Numbered from the stretch's first letter, positions 9,900-21,847 are shown. The stretch: DNA of 64,000 nucleotides from Mycobacterium sp. PO1 (GCF_017312405.1 NZ_BLTG01000005.1:57527-121526), one strand, 5' to 3'. A program made the numbers and translations. Notes: generated by a model from the letters alone, not told the origin.

Positions 9900-10921
9900 T
9901 CGACCTCGCGGTGGTCGGCGGTGGCCCGGCCGGTCTGGCCACCGCCATCCACGCCGCCCGGGCGGGGTTGCGAACCACCGTCGTCGAAAAGCGTTCCGGC
10001 CCAATAGACAAGGCGTGCGGCGAGGGCCTGATGCCGCACGCGACCCGGCAGCTGGAACTGCTCGGCGTGGCCCCGCCGGGCAGGGCGTTTCGCGGGGTGT
10101 CCTACCTCGACGCGCGCCACCAGGTCACCGCGCAGTTCGACTCGGGGGCCGGGCTGGGCGTGCGCCGCACCACGCTGCATGCCGCGCTGCTCGACGCAGC
10201 GGTCGCCGCCGGGGTCGACATCGTGCAGGACTCGGTGCGCGAGGTGAGCCAGGACCACGACGCGGCGACGGTGCACACCACGCGGGCAGACCTCCGCGCC
10301 CGCTACGTCGCTGCCGCCGACGGCCTGCACTCCCCGATCCGCGCGAGCCTGCACCTCGAGCGCCCGGCCGGCCGCGCGCGGCGCTGGGGCCTCAAACGCC
10401 ATGTCGCGGTGGCACCGTGGAGCGAGTTCGTGGAGGTGTACTGGGCGGCCGACACCGAGGCCTACCTCACGCCGGTCGCCGACGACTGCGTCGGCATCGC
10501 GATCCTGACATCCCGGCAGGCACGCTTCGAGCAGCACCTCGCCGCCTTCCCCACGTTGCGCGACCGTCTGGACGGGCACGTGCACGGGCCCGACCGGGCG
10601 GCCGGTCCGCTGCGGCAGCGGGTCCACCGCCGCACCGCGGGCCGGGTGCTGCTGGTCGGGGACGCGGCCGGCTACGTCGACGCGCTGACCGGTGAGGGGC
10701 TCGGGTTGGCGTTCGCGGCGTCGCGGCTGCTGGTCGACAGCGTGGTGGCCGATCGTCCGCAGGACTACGAACAGCAGTGGCGCCGGGCCACGCGTCGCTA
10801 CCGGCTGCTCACGGAGGGCATGCTGGCCGTCGGCACGTCGCCGCTGCGCTCAGTCGTCGTGCCCGCCGCCGCCCGCTTCCCGCGCCTCTTCGCCGGCGCG
10901 GTGAACCTGCTCGCCGACTAG
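9896..10921 (+). CDS. FAD-dependent oxidoreductase/hydroxylase, geranylgeranyl-reductase-like
   Basis: A 341-residue flavoprotein of the PHBH/geranylgeranyl reductase group. The FAD-binding Rossmann motif GGGPAGLATAIHAARAG is at the N-terminus, followed by KACGEGLMPHA, and the second FAD motif GDAAGYVDALTGEGLGLAF is near residue 260. In phenolic-lipid clusters such as srsABC the third gene is a flavoprotein hydroxylase that oxidises the methylated resorcinol towards a quinone, and this gene has the same position. Translation starts with GTG overlapping the upstream stop. Its last 72 bases overlap the end of the convergent diguanylate cyclase gene. Confidence 0.82.
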   Translation: MIDLAVVGGGPAGLATAIHAARAGLRTTVVEKRSGPIDKACGEGLMPHATRQLELLGVAPPGRAFRGVSYLDARHQVTAQFDSGAGLGVRRTTLHAALLDAAVAAGVDIVQDSVREVSQDHDAATVHTTRADLRARYVAAADGLHSPIRASLHLERPAGRARRWGLKRHVAVAPWSEFVEVYWAADTEAYLTPVADDCVGIAILTSRQARFEQHLAAFPTLRDRLDGHVHGPDRAAGPLRQRVHRRTAGRVLLVGDAAGYVDALTGEGLGLAFAASRLLVDSVVADRPQDYEQQWRRATRRYRLLTEGMLAVGTSPLRSVVVPAAARFPRLFAGAVNLLAD

Positions 10922-12889
10922 CGCTTCGTCGCGGGCCAGCGCGATGGCGTTGCGGCCCTGCGACTTCGCCACGTACAGCGCCTGGTCGGCGCGCTCGAGC
11001 ACCTGGCCCACCGCGGCGTCCGGGTCCACGCCGTGCACGGTGCGGGGGTAGGCGGTCGCGACCCCGATGCTGATCGTCAAGACGCCGCACGGCGAGGCCG
11101 GATGGTCGATTCCGAGCGCGCGGATCGCCGCAGCCACCCCCTTGGCGAACGTGTACGGGTCGTCGCAGCCGGCCAGCACGACGGCGAACTCCTCACCGCC
11201 GTACCGCGCGGCCACACACGTCTCCGGGGCGGCCAGATTCTGCAGGACGTCGGAGACGTCGCGCAGGCACGCATCACCGGCCTGGTGGCCGAACTCGTCG
11301 TTGAACGCCTTGAAGTGGTCGACGTCGACGAACAGTGCTGTCAGGGGTTGGTCGAGTTCGTGGGCGCGCAGCCAGATCTCGCGGGCCCGTTGGGTCAGCC
11401 CGCGCCGGTTGGCCAGGCCGGTCAACGCATCGGAGTTGGCCAGGTCGGTCAGCGACTCCTGCATTTCCCGTTCGAGTGTGACGTCGCGCAGGATGGCCGC
11501 CGACATCCCGTGCGCCGCGCGCCGGCTGTGCACGACATACCAGCGCCATCCGCCCTCGCGGGAGCGCACGCGAAACGGCAGCGACACCCCTTCGCTCCGG
11601 GACGCCATCCGGTTGGTGATCAGGTGCTGGTCCTCGGGATGGACATGCTCGAGCCATTCGGTCCGGCTGATCCGGCCCTGCGGCAGGTCCAGGTGGGTGT
11701 GGCCGGTGTAGGCGTGGTGCAGCACGTCGCCGCGGGGGTCGAGCACCAGCACCAGGTCACCGGTCAGATCGGCGACGAGGTCGTAGATCTCGCGGCTGAC
11801 GTGGTCGAGGGCGGACAGCCGGTTGCGTTCCTCGAGCGCCGCGGCGACGATCACCACCATCGCGTACCCGGCGAGCAGGAACGCCTGGGCGTGGATCATC
11901 GCCTGCGTCGCGGTGTCTGCGGTGGCGATGAACGGTCCGCGCCCGGCGAAGGTGGTGCCCAGGATGATGACGGCGCCGACCGCCAACTGCCAGAACGCCG
12001 CGGCGATGCCGAACTCGATGAGCATCAGCAGTGCCGGTACGCCGGTGAGGAACATCAGCAGGAAGTTCGACTCGGAGGCCGCCACCGCGCCGAGGCCCAA
12101 CATCAGCAGCGTGAGCCCGGCGGTGGAGATCAGTTGCCGTCCGGTGTAGCGCCGCCAGTATCGGCGCCAGCGCAGCAGCACCGGGGTCAGGAACGCGATG
12201 CCGACGGCTTCGGCGAGGTACCAGATCAGCGCGGTGCGCGCGAGGCTCTGCGGGTCGGGGTTTCCCTGCTGGTGCACCAGCACGCTGGCCGCGCCGATCA
12301 GTCCGGCCAGCATCGGGGCCACCAACACGGCGTAGATGACGAAGCGCCGCCAGCTGCGCACTGAATCACTGCGCCCGAACACCCAGTCCCGGTCGGGGTG
12401 CAGGACGGTCGCGGCGAACAGCACCGCGCTGACAGTGGACAGGGCGGCGAGCTCCGGGCGCTGGCCGAGCAGCAGCCAGGCCGGCAGGTACTGCGTCACC
12501 GCGAATGCCAGCAGATACACCGGCCAGTGCCGGCGACGGGAGGTCAACAGCGCCACCAACTGCGGCGCTGCGGCCAGCCAGACCACGGTGAAGGTGCGCG
12601 CGTCGACGCTGGCCAGCCAGCGCACCAGATAGGACGCGGAGGCGACGGCGGCGGTCCAGCCGATGAGCTGCCAGAGAGGGGGAACCAGGTCGGCACCGCG
12701 CACGGGTGCGCGCAGACCAGCACCGCGCACGGGTGCGCGCAGACCAGCACCGCGCACGGGTGCGCGCAGACCAGCACCGCGCACGGGTGCGCGCAAACCA
12801 GCACCGCGCACGGGTGCGCGCAAACCACCACCGCGCACGCGGGCACGCAGACCGGCCCACCAGCCGTCTGCTTCGGCGCCCGCTGCCAT
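10850..12889 (-). CDS. Membrane diguanylate cyclase: MASE1-like sensor, PAS, GGEEF
   Basis: A 679-residue protein from ATG 12889; an upstream frame to 13012 is rejected. After an N-terminal stretch of GLRAPVRGA repeats comes an integral membrane module of eight or more helices resembling MASE1. A PAS domain follows (LVLVLDPRGDVL through GWRWYVVHSRRA), then a GGDEF domain with an intact catalytic motif RYGGEEFAVVLAG. It should make cyclic di-GMP in response to a membrane or PAS-bound signal. The position five residues before GGEEF reads PETC rather than RxxD, so the product-inhibition site appears absent. The end overlaps the flavoprotein gene by 72 bases on the other strand. Confidence 0.85.
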   Translation of the reverse strand: MAAGAEADGWWAGLRARVRGGGLRAPVRGAGLRAPVRGAGLRAPVRGAGLRAPVRGAGLRAPVRGADLVPPLWQLIGWTAAVASASYLVRWLASVDARTFTVVWLAAAPQLVALLTSRRRHWPVYLLAFAVTQYLPAWLLLGQRPELAALSTVSAVLFAATVLHPDRDWVFGRSDSVRSWRRFVIYAVLVAPMLAGLIGAASVLVHQQGNPDPQSLARTALIWYLAEAVGIAFLTPVLLRWRRYWRRYTGRQLISTAGLTLLMLGLGAVAASESNFLLMFLTGVPALLMLIEFGIAAAFWQLAVGAVIILGTTFAGRGPFIATADTATQAMIHAQAFLLAGYAMVVIVAAALEERNRLSALDHVSREIYDLVADLTGDLVLVLDPRGDVLHHAYTGHTHLDLPQGRISRTEWLEHVHPEDQHLITNRMASRSEGVSLPFRVRSREGGWRWYVVHSRRAAHGMSAAILRDVTLEREMQESLTDLANSDALTGLANRRGLTQRAREIWLRAHELDQPLTALFVDVDHFKAFNDEFGHQAGDACLRDVSDVLQNLAAPETCVAARYGGEEFAVVLAGCDDPYTFAKGVAAAIRALGIDHPASPCGVLTISIGVATAYPRTVHGVDPDAAVGQVLERADQALYVAKSQGRNAIALARDEALVGEQVHRAGEEAREAGGGGHDD
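12694..12855. repeat. 27-bp tandem repeat inside the diguanylate cyclase gene
   Basis: Six head-to-tail units of 27 bases; the first five are nearly identical and the sixth is degenerate. On the minus strand they encode the 9-residue unit GLRAPVRGA near the N-terminus of the diguanylate cyclase, just before its membrane part. The unit length is a multiple of three, so copy-number change would keep the frame. Confidence 0.9.
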
Positions 12890-12964
12890 GCGTCTAGTCA
12901 ACCGCGTCAATATTCGTCTCGGCAATCCCCCGACTGCCCATCCGAGGCTAGCGCGGAGTTCACA

Positions 12965-12983
12965 TTCCCGACTTTGTCGGGAA
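12965..12983. promoter_or_regulatory. Perfect palindrome in the glgP leader
   Basis: TTCCCGACTTTGTCGGGAA is a perfect 8-bp inverted repeat with a 3-base centre, 59 bases before the glgP start and 76 bases from the divergent cyclase start. It could be an operator for either gene or a leader hairpin. Confidence 0.45.
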
Positions 12984-13041
12984 ACACGCGCGCGACACAA
13001 TGACGCGTCCACGCTCGCAGGCTCGGATACCAGGAGACGCA

Positions 13042-15564
<2,523 letters not shown>

Positions 15565-15572
15565 CTCCTGGC

Positions 15573-15621
15573 GAATCGGGCGCGCGCAGGCACCCCAGGT
15601 GTCGCATAGCGCGCCGGATTC
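15573..15621. repeat. 49-bp palindromic repeat, family C, copy 1
   Basis: Arms GAATCGGGCGCGC and GCGCGCCGGATTC flank a core that includes GGCACC and GGTGTC. It lies between the convergent glgP and MarR genes, and its end overlaps two bases of the MarR stop codon. Copies 2 and 3 are at 17344 and 18148. Confidence 0.8.
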
Positions 15622-16066
15622 ACGCGTGGAGGCCGCGTTCGAGCGCACGCAGCACCGCGACCGCGGACGCGATGTCGTGCTGTTCGCCGGAGGCTTCCAG
15701 TGCGTCGCCGAGCAACCGGGCCCAGATGCCGCGCAGGGTCGTGAGGTTCTCGGCGGCGAGCTCGGTCGAGCGCACCACCACACCACGGCTGTCGGCCGGG
15801 TCGACTGAGCGGCGGACCAACCCCTTGGATTCCAGATCGCGCAGAGCACGGCTCAGGTTGCTGCGTTGCAGACCGGTCGCCGCGGCGACAGTGCTGGGGC
15901 TGACGTCGGGATGGTGGTCGAGGTAGCGCAGCACCGTCACTTCGGTCACCGACAGCTCGAAGACCGACGGTTCATCGGCGACGTGGGCCTTGACCGCGCG
16001 AGAGACCGTCATCACCAGGTCGGCGAGGTCGGCGAGCTGATCACCACGCGGTCGTCTGGCTTGCAC
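15620..16066 (-). CDS. MarR-family transcriptional regulator
   Basis: A 148-residue winged-helix protein (GTG start). The core VTEVTVLRYLDHHPDVSPSTVAAATGLQRSNLSRALRDLESKGLVRR is a standard MarR recognition helix and wing, and DPADSRGVVV is the wing region. It is divergent from an MFS drug exporter with only 64 bases between them. Repression of the exporter and of itself is therefore the likely role, as for many MarR/MFS pairs. The ligand is unknown. Confidence 0.88.
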   Translation of the reverse strand: MQARRPRGDQLADLADLVMTVSRAVKAHVADEPSVFELSVTEVTVLRYLDHHPDVSPSTVAAATGLQRSNLSRALRDLESKGLVRRSVDPADSRGVVVRSTELAAENLTTLRGIWARLLGDALEASGEQHDIASAVAVLRALERGLHA

Positions 16067-16080
16067 AGAGCCACCCTACC

Positions 16081-16120
16081 TGATAGTTATTTACTGATAA
16101 TTATGTTTCGATAATCACCT
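16081..16120. promoter_or_regulatory. Candidate MarR operator: three 14-bp-spaced direct repeats
   Basis: TGATAGTTAT (16081), TGATAATTAT (16095) and CGATAATCAC (16109) recur every 14 bases in an AT-rich island between the divergent MarR and MFS genes. The central ATAATTAT is itself palindromic. Placement over both promoters suits the MarR protein. Confidence 0.55.
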
Positions 16121-16130
16121 GGAGATCCTC

Positions 16131-17345
16131 ATGAGCACTGCTGTCGATTCGCGGCGCGACACCGTGCCCGGGCTGAGCGCGGGGCTGCTCATCACCCTCG
16201 CGCTGCTGTCCGCGGTCGCCCCGTTCGCCACCGACCTCTATCTGCCCGCATTCCCGGCGATGGTCACCGACCTGCACACCTCGCCGACCGCTGTGCAGCT
16301 CACCCTGACGGCCTTCCTGCTCGGGTTGGCCAGCGGGCAGCTGGTCTTCGGTCCGCTGTCGGACCGCTTCGGCAGGGTCAGGCCGCTGGTGATCGGTGCC
16401 GCCGTCTGTGTGCTCGCGAGCCTGGCCGCGGTGCTGGCCCCGTCGGTCGAGGTTCTGGTCGCCGCCCGGTTCGCGCAGGGCCTGACCGGAGCGGCAGGCA
16501 TGGTGATCGGTCGGGCCATCATCTCCGACCTGGCCACCGGCCGGGACGCCGCACGCGCGTTCAGCTTGATGATGATCGTCGCCGGCGTCGCCCCCATCGT
16601 CGCTCCGCTGGCCGGCGGGTTCCTGGTCGAGCCGCTCGGCTGGCGCGGGGCGCTGGCGGTGATTCTCGGTCTGGTCGTCCTCATGCTGGTGGCTGTACTC
16701 GCCGTGGTCCGCGAGACGCACACCAGCGAGCGCCGCGCCAGGCTTCGCGACCAGACGGCCGCAGCCGGTTCGCCATTGCGCGAACTGGCCGGGCGCAGCT
16801 ACCTGGGCAACCTGATCGCCTTCGGCTTCGCCTTCGCGGTCATGATGGCCTACATCTCCGCGTCGCCATTCGTCTACCAGACGATGATGGGTCTGAGCTC
16901 GGCCGAGTACGGAATGATGTTCGGGGTCAACGCGTTCGGCCTGCTGCTGATGAGCGCGCTCAGCGCCCGCTGGACCGCGCGCGCCGAACCACGCGCCCTG
17001 GCCCGAGCCGGCCTCGTGGTGATCGTCGTGTCCAGCGTGGTGGTGTGGGCGCTCGCGATATCGCCGGCGCCGGCCGGGTGGCTGGCACTGCCGCTGTTCA
17101 CCGCGGTGGCCGCGATGGGCCTGATCTTCGGCAACACCACGGCGCTGGCCCTGTCGGCCGCACCACGCGCTGCCGGCACCGCCTCGGCCGCGCTCGGGGC
17201 CACCCAGTTCCTGCTGGCCGCGCTGGTTTCGCCACTGGTCAGCATCGGTGGTGAGCACACCGCCCAGCCGCTCGCGGTGGTCATGGTGGTCGCATCGGTG
17301 CTCGCCTGCGCCGGCTTTGCACTGGCCCGCCCCGCGTCGGAGTGA
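16131..17345 (+). CDS. MFS multidrug exporter, Bcr/CflA type
   Basis: A 404-residue protein with twelve predicted membrane helices. DLYLPAFPAM in helix 1 and GPLSDRFGRVRPL, the MFS loop-2 motif, are typical of the Bcr/CflA drug:proton antiporter subfamily, as is RAIISDLATGRDAARAFS. It sits in the inner membrane and probably exports hydrophobic drugs. The adjacent divergent MarR gene is the likely regulator. The stop codon TGA forms the first bases of a 49-bp palindrome. Confidence 0.88.
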   Translation: MSTAVDSRRDTVPGLSAGLLITLALLSAVAPFATDLYLPAFPAMVTDLHTSPTAVQLTLTAFLLGLASGQLVFGPLSDRFGRVRPLVIGAAVCVLASLAAVLAPSVEVLVAARFAQGLTGAAGMVIGRAIISDLATGRDAARAFSLMMIVAGVAPIVAPLAGGFLVEPLGWRGALAVILGLVVLMLVAVLAVVRETHTSERRARLRDQTAAAGSPLRELAGRSYLGNLIAFGFAFAVMMAYISASPFVYQTMMGLSSAEYGMMFGVNAFGLLLMSALSARWTARAEPRALARAGLVVIVVSSVVVWALAISPAPAGWLALPLFTAVAAMGLIFGNTTALALSAAPRAAGTASAALGATQFLLAALVSPLVSIGGEHTAQPLAVVMVVASVLACAGFALARPASE

Positions 17346-17392
17346 ATCCGGCGCGCGCAGGCACCTCAGGTGTCGCATTGCGCGCCGGAAAA
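17344..17392. repeat. 49-bp palindromic repeat, family C, copy 2
   Basis: It begins inside the TGA stop of the MFS gene. The arms GAATCCGGCGCGC and GCGCGCCGGA pair, with the core CACCTCAGGTG itself palindromic. It creates a spurious upstream start (reading MSHCAP) for the next gene. Confidence 0.8.
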
Positions 17393-17432
17393 CCGTTGGC
17401 GCGGCGATGTCTGCGCGTGCCACGCTGCCCGC

Positions 17433-18147
17433 ATGGTCGACGTCGAGAGGTTCGCGGCCGACGGTTACGTCAAGCTTGCCGGCGCGGCACCGCGGCAGAT
17501 CGCCGACGCCGCCCGGTCGGTGCTGTGGGCGCAGCTCGGGCTGTCCCCCGACGACCCGTCCTCGTGGACCGCGCCCGTGCGGTGGGCCGCCGACCTGACC
17601 GGAGCCGGCCCGTTCGGTGGGTTGACTCACAACCCGGTGTTGGCCGCGGGACTGGACGGGGTGTGCGGTGTCGGTCGCTGGGTGCCGCGTGGCTCGCTGG
17701 GCAACATCCCTGTGCGCTTCCCGGTGTCCCCCGCCGCCGACGACCGGGGCTGGCATCTCGACCTGAACACTCCGCAGTCCGACGGTCTGTGGGCGGTCAG
17801 CGCCCGCCCGCACACCGTCCTGGTGTTGACCCTGCTGTCGGAGGTGACCGTCGACGACGCGCCGACGCGAATCCGGGCGGGCTCGCATCGTGACACCGCT
17901 GCAGCGCTCGGGGACGACCTGCTCGACGCCGCCGAGGCCGCTGCCCTGGCCGAGGCAGCCAGCAGTGCCCGGCCGGTGCACCACGCGACCGGGGTGCCCG
18001 GTGACGTGTATCTGCTGCACCCGTTCACCGTGCACGCGGCCGACGAACACCGGGGCTGCACACCGCGTTTCATGGCCCAGTCACCGGTCATGCTGACCGA
18101 ACCGCTGACTCCCGAGTCGCTGTCGCCGCTGGCCCGTGCCTACCGGT

Positions 18148-18149
<2 letters not shown>
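17433..18149 (+). CDS. Phytanoyl-CoA dioxygenase-like Fe(II)/2-oxoglutarate enzyme
   Basis: A 238-residue protein from ATG 17433. It has the facial triad expected for this fold: H-x-D in RGWHLDLNTP and a distal His in LLHPFTVHAAD, followed by an Arg in PRFMAQSP that could bind 2-oxoglutarate. The fold is that of phytanoyl-CoA dioxygenase-type hydroxylases. The substrate is not predictable. The reading frame extends upstream into the 49-bp repeat, but those residues (MSHCAPE) come from the repeat and are excluded. The stop lies inside the next repeat copy. Confidence 0.7.
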
Positions 18150-19340
<1,191 letters not shown>

Positions 19341-19348
19341 CGACATCC

Positions 19349-19409
19349 GTTGAGGCTGCGTCCACCGCGGGAAAGTTCGAGTGACCTCCACCGTGGACGC
19401 AGTCTCAAC
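19349..19409. repeat. 61-bp palindromic repeat, family B, copy 1
   Basis: Outer arms GTTGAGGCTGC and GCAGTCTCAAC, exactly 61 bases. It begins 9 bases after the Ag85-like stop and ends 23 bases before the convergent gene's end. Confidence 0.88.
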
Positions 19410-19431
19410 GAGGGTGCGTCGCGCTAAGCCG

Positions 19432-20295
19432 CTACCGGACGTGCGGCTCGAGCAGGGTGCTCCAGGCGCGGTCGAGCTTGGCCCACTCGTCGTCGCATCC
19501 GTCGGCACGGTCTTCGGGGAGCTCGCCGCTGGCCACCAGGTCGGCGTTGGCGTCGGGGTCGGCGCCGTAGATCCAGCACTGCAGATTGAACATCCGCGTC
19601 TCGCTCAGCGAGTGCACATCGGCGAAGTCGTCCAGCCCGGCGTCGCCGCGGCGCTGCCCGTAGGCACCGAACTCCCGCGCGAAATCCTTGACCGCCGCGA
19701 CGGATTCGGGGTCGGGTGCGCCGTCCTCGCCGGGCTGCAGCAGCACGTAGGCGGCGAGCTGATCGGCGACGTCCTCCTCGCGGCCGGTGGCCGGCAGGTC
19801 GTACAGGTCGATCGCCATGTGGCCGAGCTCGTGGTAGAAGGTGGCGATCTCGGCGTTGATCGCCGACGCGTCGGGATCGTCGTCGCCGGCGTCGCGGAAG
19901 ATCTGCTGGCTCAGGTCGGCGTCTTCGTAGCAGATCGTCATCGACTTCTCCTCCGGATCCCAGAACGCGTTGGCCTCATCGCACTGCGCGCCGATGACCG
20001 GGATGTCATACGGCAGCCACAACGAGTCGTTCACGTCCTCGGCGAGGTCTTCGAGCACGGTGTTGTCCTGCAGCAGCGCACGGCCGTTGATCGCTTCCGC
20101 GGTGGTGGCGTCTTCATAGCTGACCACCATCTCGCCGGTGTCCTCGGCATGGGAGTCGTCGGTGTCCGTTTCGGCGCCGCCGTCGGCCACCTTCTCCTGC
20201 GCCGTCGGAGGCGGCGGCTCGGCCGGCTGCGGGCCACCGCATCCCGTCAGGAGCACCACCGCTGCCACAACCGGAAGAACTCCTCGATGCGCCAC
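19432..20295 (-). CDS. DUF4344-type metallopeptidase-like lipoprotein
   Basis: 287 residues from GTG 20295 behind AGAGGGGG. A short signal peptide ends in the lipobox VLLTGC, so the protein should be anchored on the outside of the membrane. A Pro/Glu/Asp-rich linker follows, then a domain with the zinc motif HELGH (ATFYHELGHMAID), preceded by LPYDIPVIGAQCDEANAFWDP and ITICYED-like strands. This is the pattern of the DUF4344 putative metallopeptidases. No peptide substrate is known. Confidence 0.78.
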   Translation of the reverse strand: MAHRGVLPVVAAVVLLTGCGGPQPAEPPPPTAQEKVADGGAETDTDDSHAEDTGEMVVSYEDATTAEAINGRALLQDNTVLEDLAEDVNDSLWLPYDIPVIGAQCDEANAFWDPEEKSMTICYEDADLSQQIFRDAGDDDPDASAINAEIATFYHELGHMAIDLYDLPATGREEDVADQLAAYVLLQPGEDGAPDPESVAAVKDFAREFGAYGQRRGDAGLDDFADVHSLSETRMFNLQCWIYGADPDANADLVASGELPEDRADGCDDEWAKLDRAWSTLLEPHVR

Positions 20296-20342
20296 CCGGC
20301 CCCCTCTCGACGTTGTCGGGAGATTGTAGAGCCAGCCGGCCG

Positions 20343-20759
20343 CTATCTGCTGTAGTCGGTCGACAACCAGCGTTGCGGGCGCATGCGGATGACCACCGAC
20401 GACGGGCCCAGGTTCTCATCGGTGAACTGGCCGCCGGCCTCTTCGCCCAGGTAGCGGACGGCGAGGGCGCGGACTTCGGCGGCATCGGCCGCGTCGATCG
20501 ACGTCACGTCGCCTTCGGCGGTGACGTACTTGTAGGGCGGCTGTTCGTCCTGCACGGTGATCGCGAAACGGCCGGCTGATCGAATCAGCTTGTGTTTCAA
20601 CGAGTCCGCGTCGGTCCACAGCAGCACCTCACCACCGGGCTCATATCCGTACCAGATCGGCACCGCCAGCGGGGCACGCTCCGGGCGCTCGACGGCAATC
20701 ACGCCGACATGGACGTCGGCCAGGTAGCGCTCTCGTTCGGCAGGGGTCATCGTCGCCAT
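20343..20759 (-). CDS. PPOX-class pyridoxamine-5'-phosphate-oxidase-fold protein
   Basis: 138 residues from ATG 20759; a TTG at 20771 would add four residues. The split-barrel core reads VHVGVIAVERPERAPLAVPIWYGY, LLWTDADSLKHKLIRSAGRFAI and PYKYVTAEGDV, as in FMN- or F420-binding PPOX proteins of actinobacteria. It may be an F420- or FMN-dependent reductase. The next gene upstream on the same strand is also F420-linked, so they may be cotranscribed (38 bases apart). Confidence 0.75.
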   Translation of the reverse strand: MATMTPAERERYLADVHVGVIAVERPERAPLAVPIWYGYEPGGEVLLWTDADSLKHKLIRSAGRFAITVQDEQPPYKYVTAEGDVTSIDAADAAEVRALAVRYLGEEAGGQFTDENLGPSSVVIRMRPQRWLSTDYSR

Positions 20760-20797
20760 ACCGGGTGCCAACCGCGGCGACGCGCGTCACATTCCCG

Positions 20798-21229
20798 TCA
20801 GTCGACGGGCAGCAGTTCGAAGACGGGGATGACGCGGTCGGTGCGGGTCTCGTACTCGGCGAAGCCGGGCGCGCGCTCGGTGATCACCGGGTAGATGCGG
20901 TCTCTCTCGTCGCGGGGCAGTTCACGCACGCTGACGCGGCGCGGCGGGTCGGCCCCGATCTCGACGCTGGCCTGCGGGTGGGCCCGAATGTTGAACGCCC
21001 AGGAGGGGTCCGAGTCGCGACCGGCAGAGGATCCGACGATGTAGAGGCGATCGTCGATGTCGAAGTAGGCGACGGGATTGATGCGCTGCTGCCCGCTCTT
21101 GGCCCCCGTGGAGGTCAGCAGCAGCAACGGAAATCCCTCGAACTGACCTCCGACCTTGCCGCCGTTGGCGCGGAACTCGTCGATGTTGCGCTGGTTGAAG
21201 TCACGTTCACCGCTGAGCTCGTCGGCCAT
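20798..21229 (-). CDS. Ddn-type deazaflavin (F420)-dependent nitroreductase family protein
   Basis: 143 residues with the family layout: FNQRNIDEFRANGGKVGG, PLLLLTSTGAKSGQQRINPV, and DPSWAFNIRAHPQASVEIG, ending FAEYETRTDRVIPVFEL. It belongs to the group of M. tuberculosis Ddn, which uses reduced F420 to reduce quinones or nitro drugs. It is probably soluble or loosely membrane associated. Confidence 0.87.
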   Translation of the reverse strand: MADELSGERDFNQRNIDEFRANGGKVGGQFEGFPLLLLTSTGAKSGQQRINPVAYFDIDDRLYIVGSSAGRDSDPSWAFNIRAHPQASVEIGADPPRRVSVRELPRDERDRIYPVITERAPGFAEYETRTDRVIPVFELLPVD

Positions 21230-21238
21230 GGCATCAGC

Positions 21239-21847
21239 CTATGCCTCGAGCCCGGTCAGCAGCACCGAAAGCCCGTACTCGAAGGCGTCGTCGGCGCGGT
21301 GCGGATTGGGCGTGGCCGTCGCCAGCGCGGCAGCGAACTCCGGGCCGACCTCTGCGCTGGCGAGCCACGGTTCCTCCGGGGCGGCGACGTCGAGGGCCGA
21401 ACCGAGCACGAGGTAGTCGATCAGCGTGATCACGCGCAGGGTGTCGGCGTGGTCGAAACCCGCCTGTACCAACGTGACCGCCAGCGTGTTGTACATCGTG
21501 ATCGCCGATGCGCTGTTGACCGGATACGCGGTCAACAGCGGGATCAACCGCGGGTAGCGGGAGTAGCTGCGCCGGTAGGAGCGGGCGATGTCGGCGACGG
21601 CCTCGCGCCAGGGACGCGGGGGCTGGCCCGGGTCGCAGCTGGGCAGCTCCACCTCCGACATCGCGCGTTCCCGCAGCAGTTCGACGATCGCGTCGCGCCC
21701 GGCGACGTGGTTGTAGAGCGAGGACGGCCGCACTCCGAGGCGGGCCGCGAGCGCGGGCATGGTGAATCCACCGGTGGCGTTGACCAGCTCCAGCGCGGCG
21801 TCGGCGATGCGGTCGGCGGACAGCAACGGCGTGCGGGGTCGTCCCAT
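21239..21847 (-). CDS. TetR-family regulator of the adjacent nitrilase/permease operon
   Basis: 202 residues. The helix-turn-helix TMPALAARLGVRPSSLYNHVAGRDAI is at residues 29-54, and a TetR_C-type ligand domain contains RYPRLIPLLTAYPVNSASAI. It is divergent from the nitrilase gene, and a 19-bp palindrome lies in the 69-base gap. Repression of the neighbouring catabolic operon is likely. The inducer would presumably be the transported substrate. Confidence 0.85.
   Translation of the reverse strand: MGRPRTPLLSADRIADAALELVNATGGFTMPALAARLGVRPSSLYNHVAGRDAIVELLRERAMSEVELPSCDPGQPPRPWREAVADIARSYRRSYSRYPRLIPLLTAYPVNSASAITMYNTLAVTLVQAGFDHADTLRVITLIDYLVLGSALDVAAPEEPWLASAEVGPEFAAALATATPNPHRADDAFEYGLSVLLTGLEA

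Noticed and set aside
12694..12855. Possible CRISPR array from regularly repeated 27-bp units
   Set aside because: Units are head to tail with no spacers and encode an in-frame peptide repeat.
12890..13012. Longer start of the diguanylate cyclase at 13012
   Set aside because: The added 41 residues are Arg/Cys-rich, lie in the intergenic region with the glgP leader palindrome, and lack a ribosome site; ATG 12889 is better.
17370..17432. N-terminal extension MSHCAPE... of the dioxygenase (and MSHCAPD... before the antigen 85-like gene)
   Set aside because: Both stretches are translated from copies of the 49-bp repeat; better starts lie downstream.
16101..18050. 649-codon minus-strand frame across the MFS and dioxygenase genes
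   Set aside because: Runs through two real genes and a repeat; composition typical of antisense noise.
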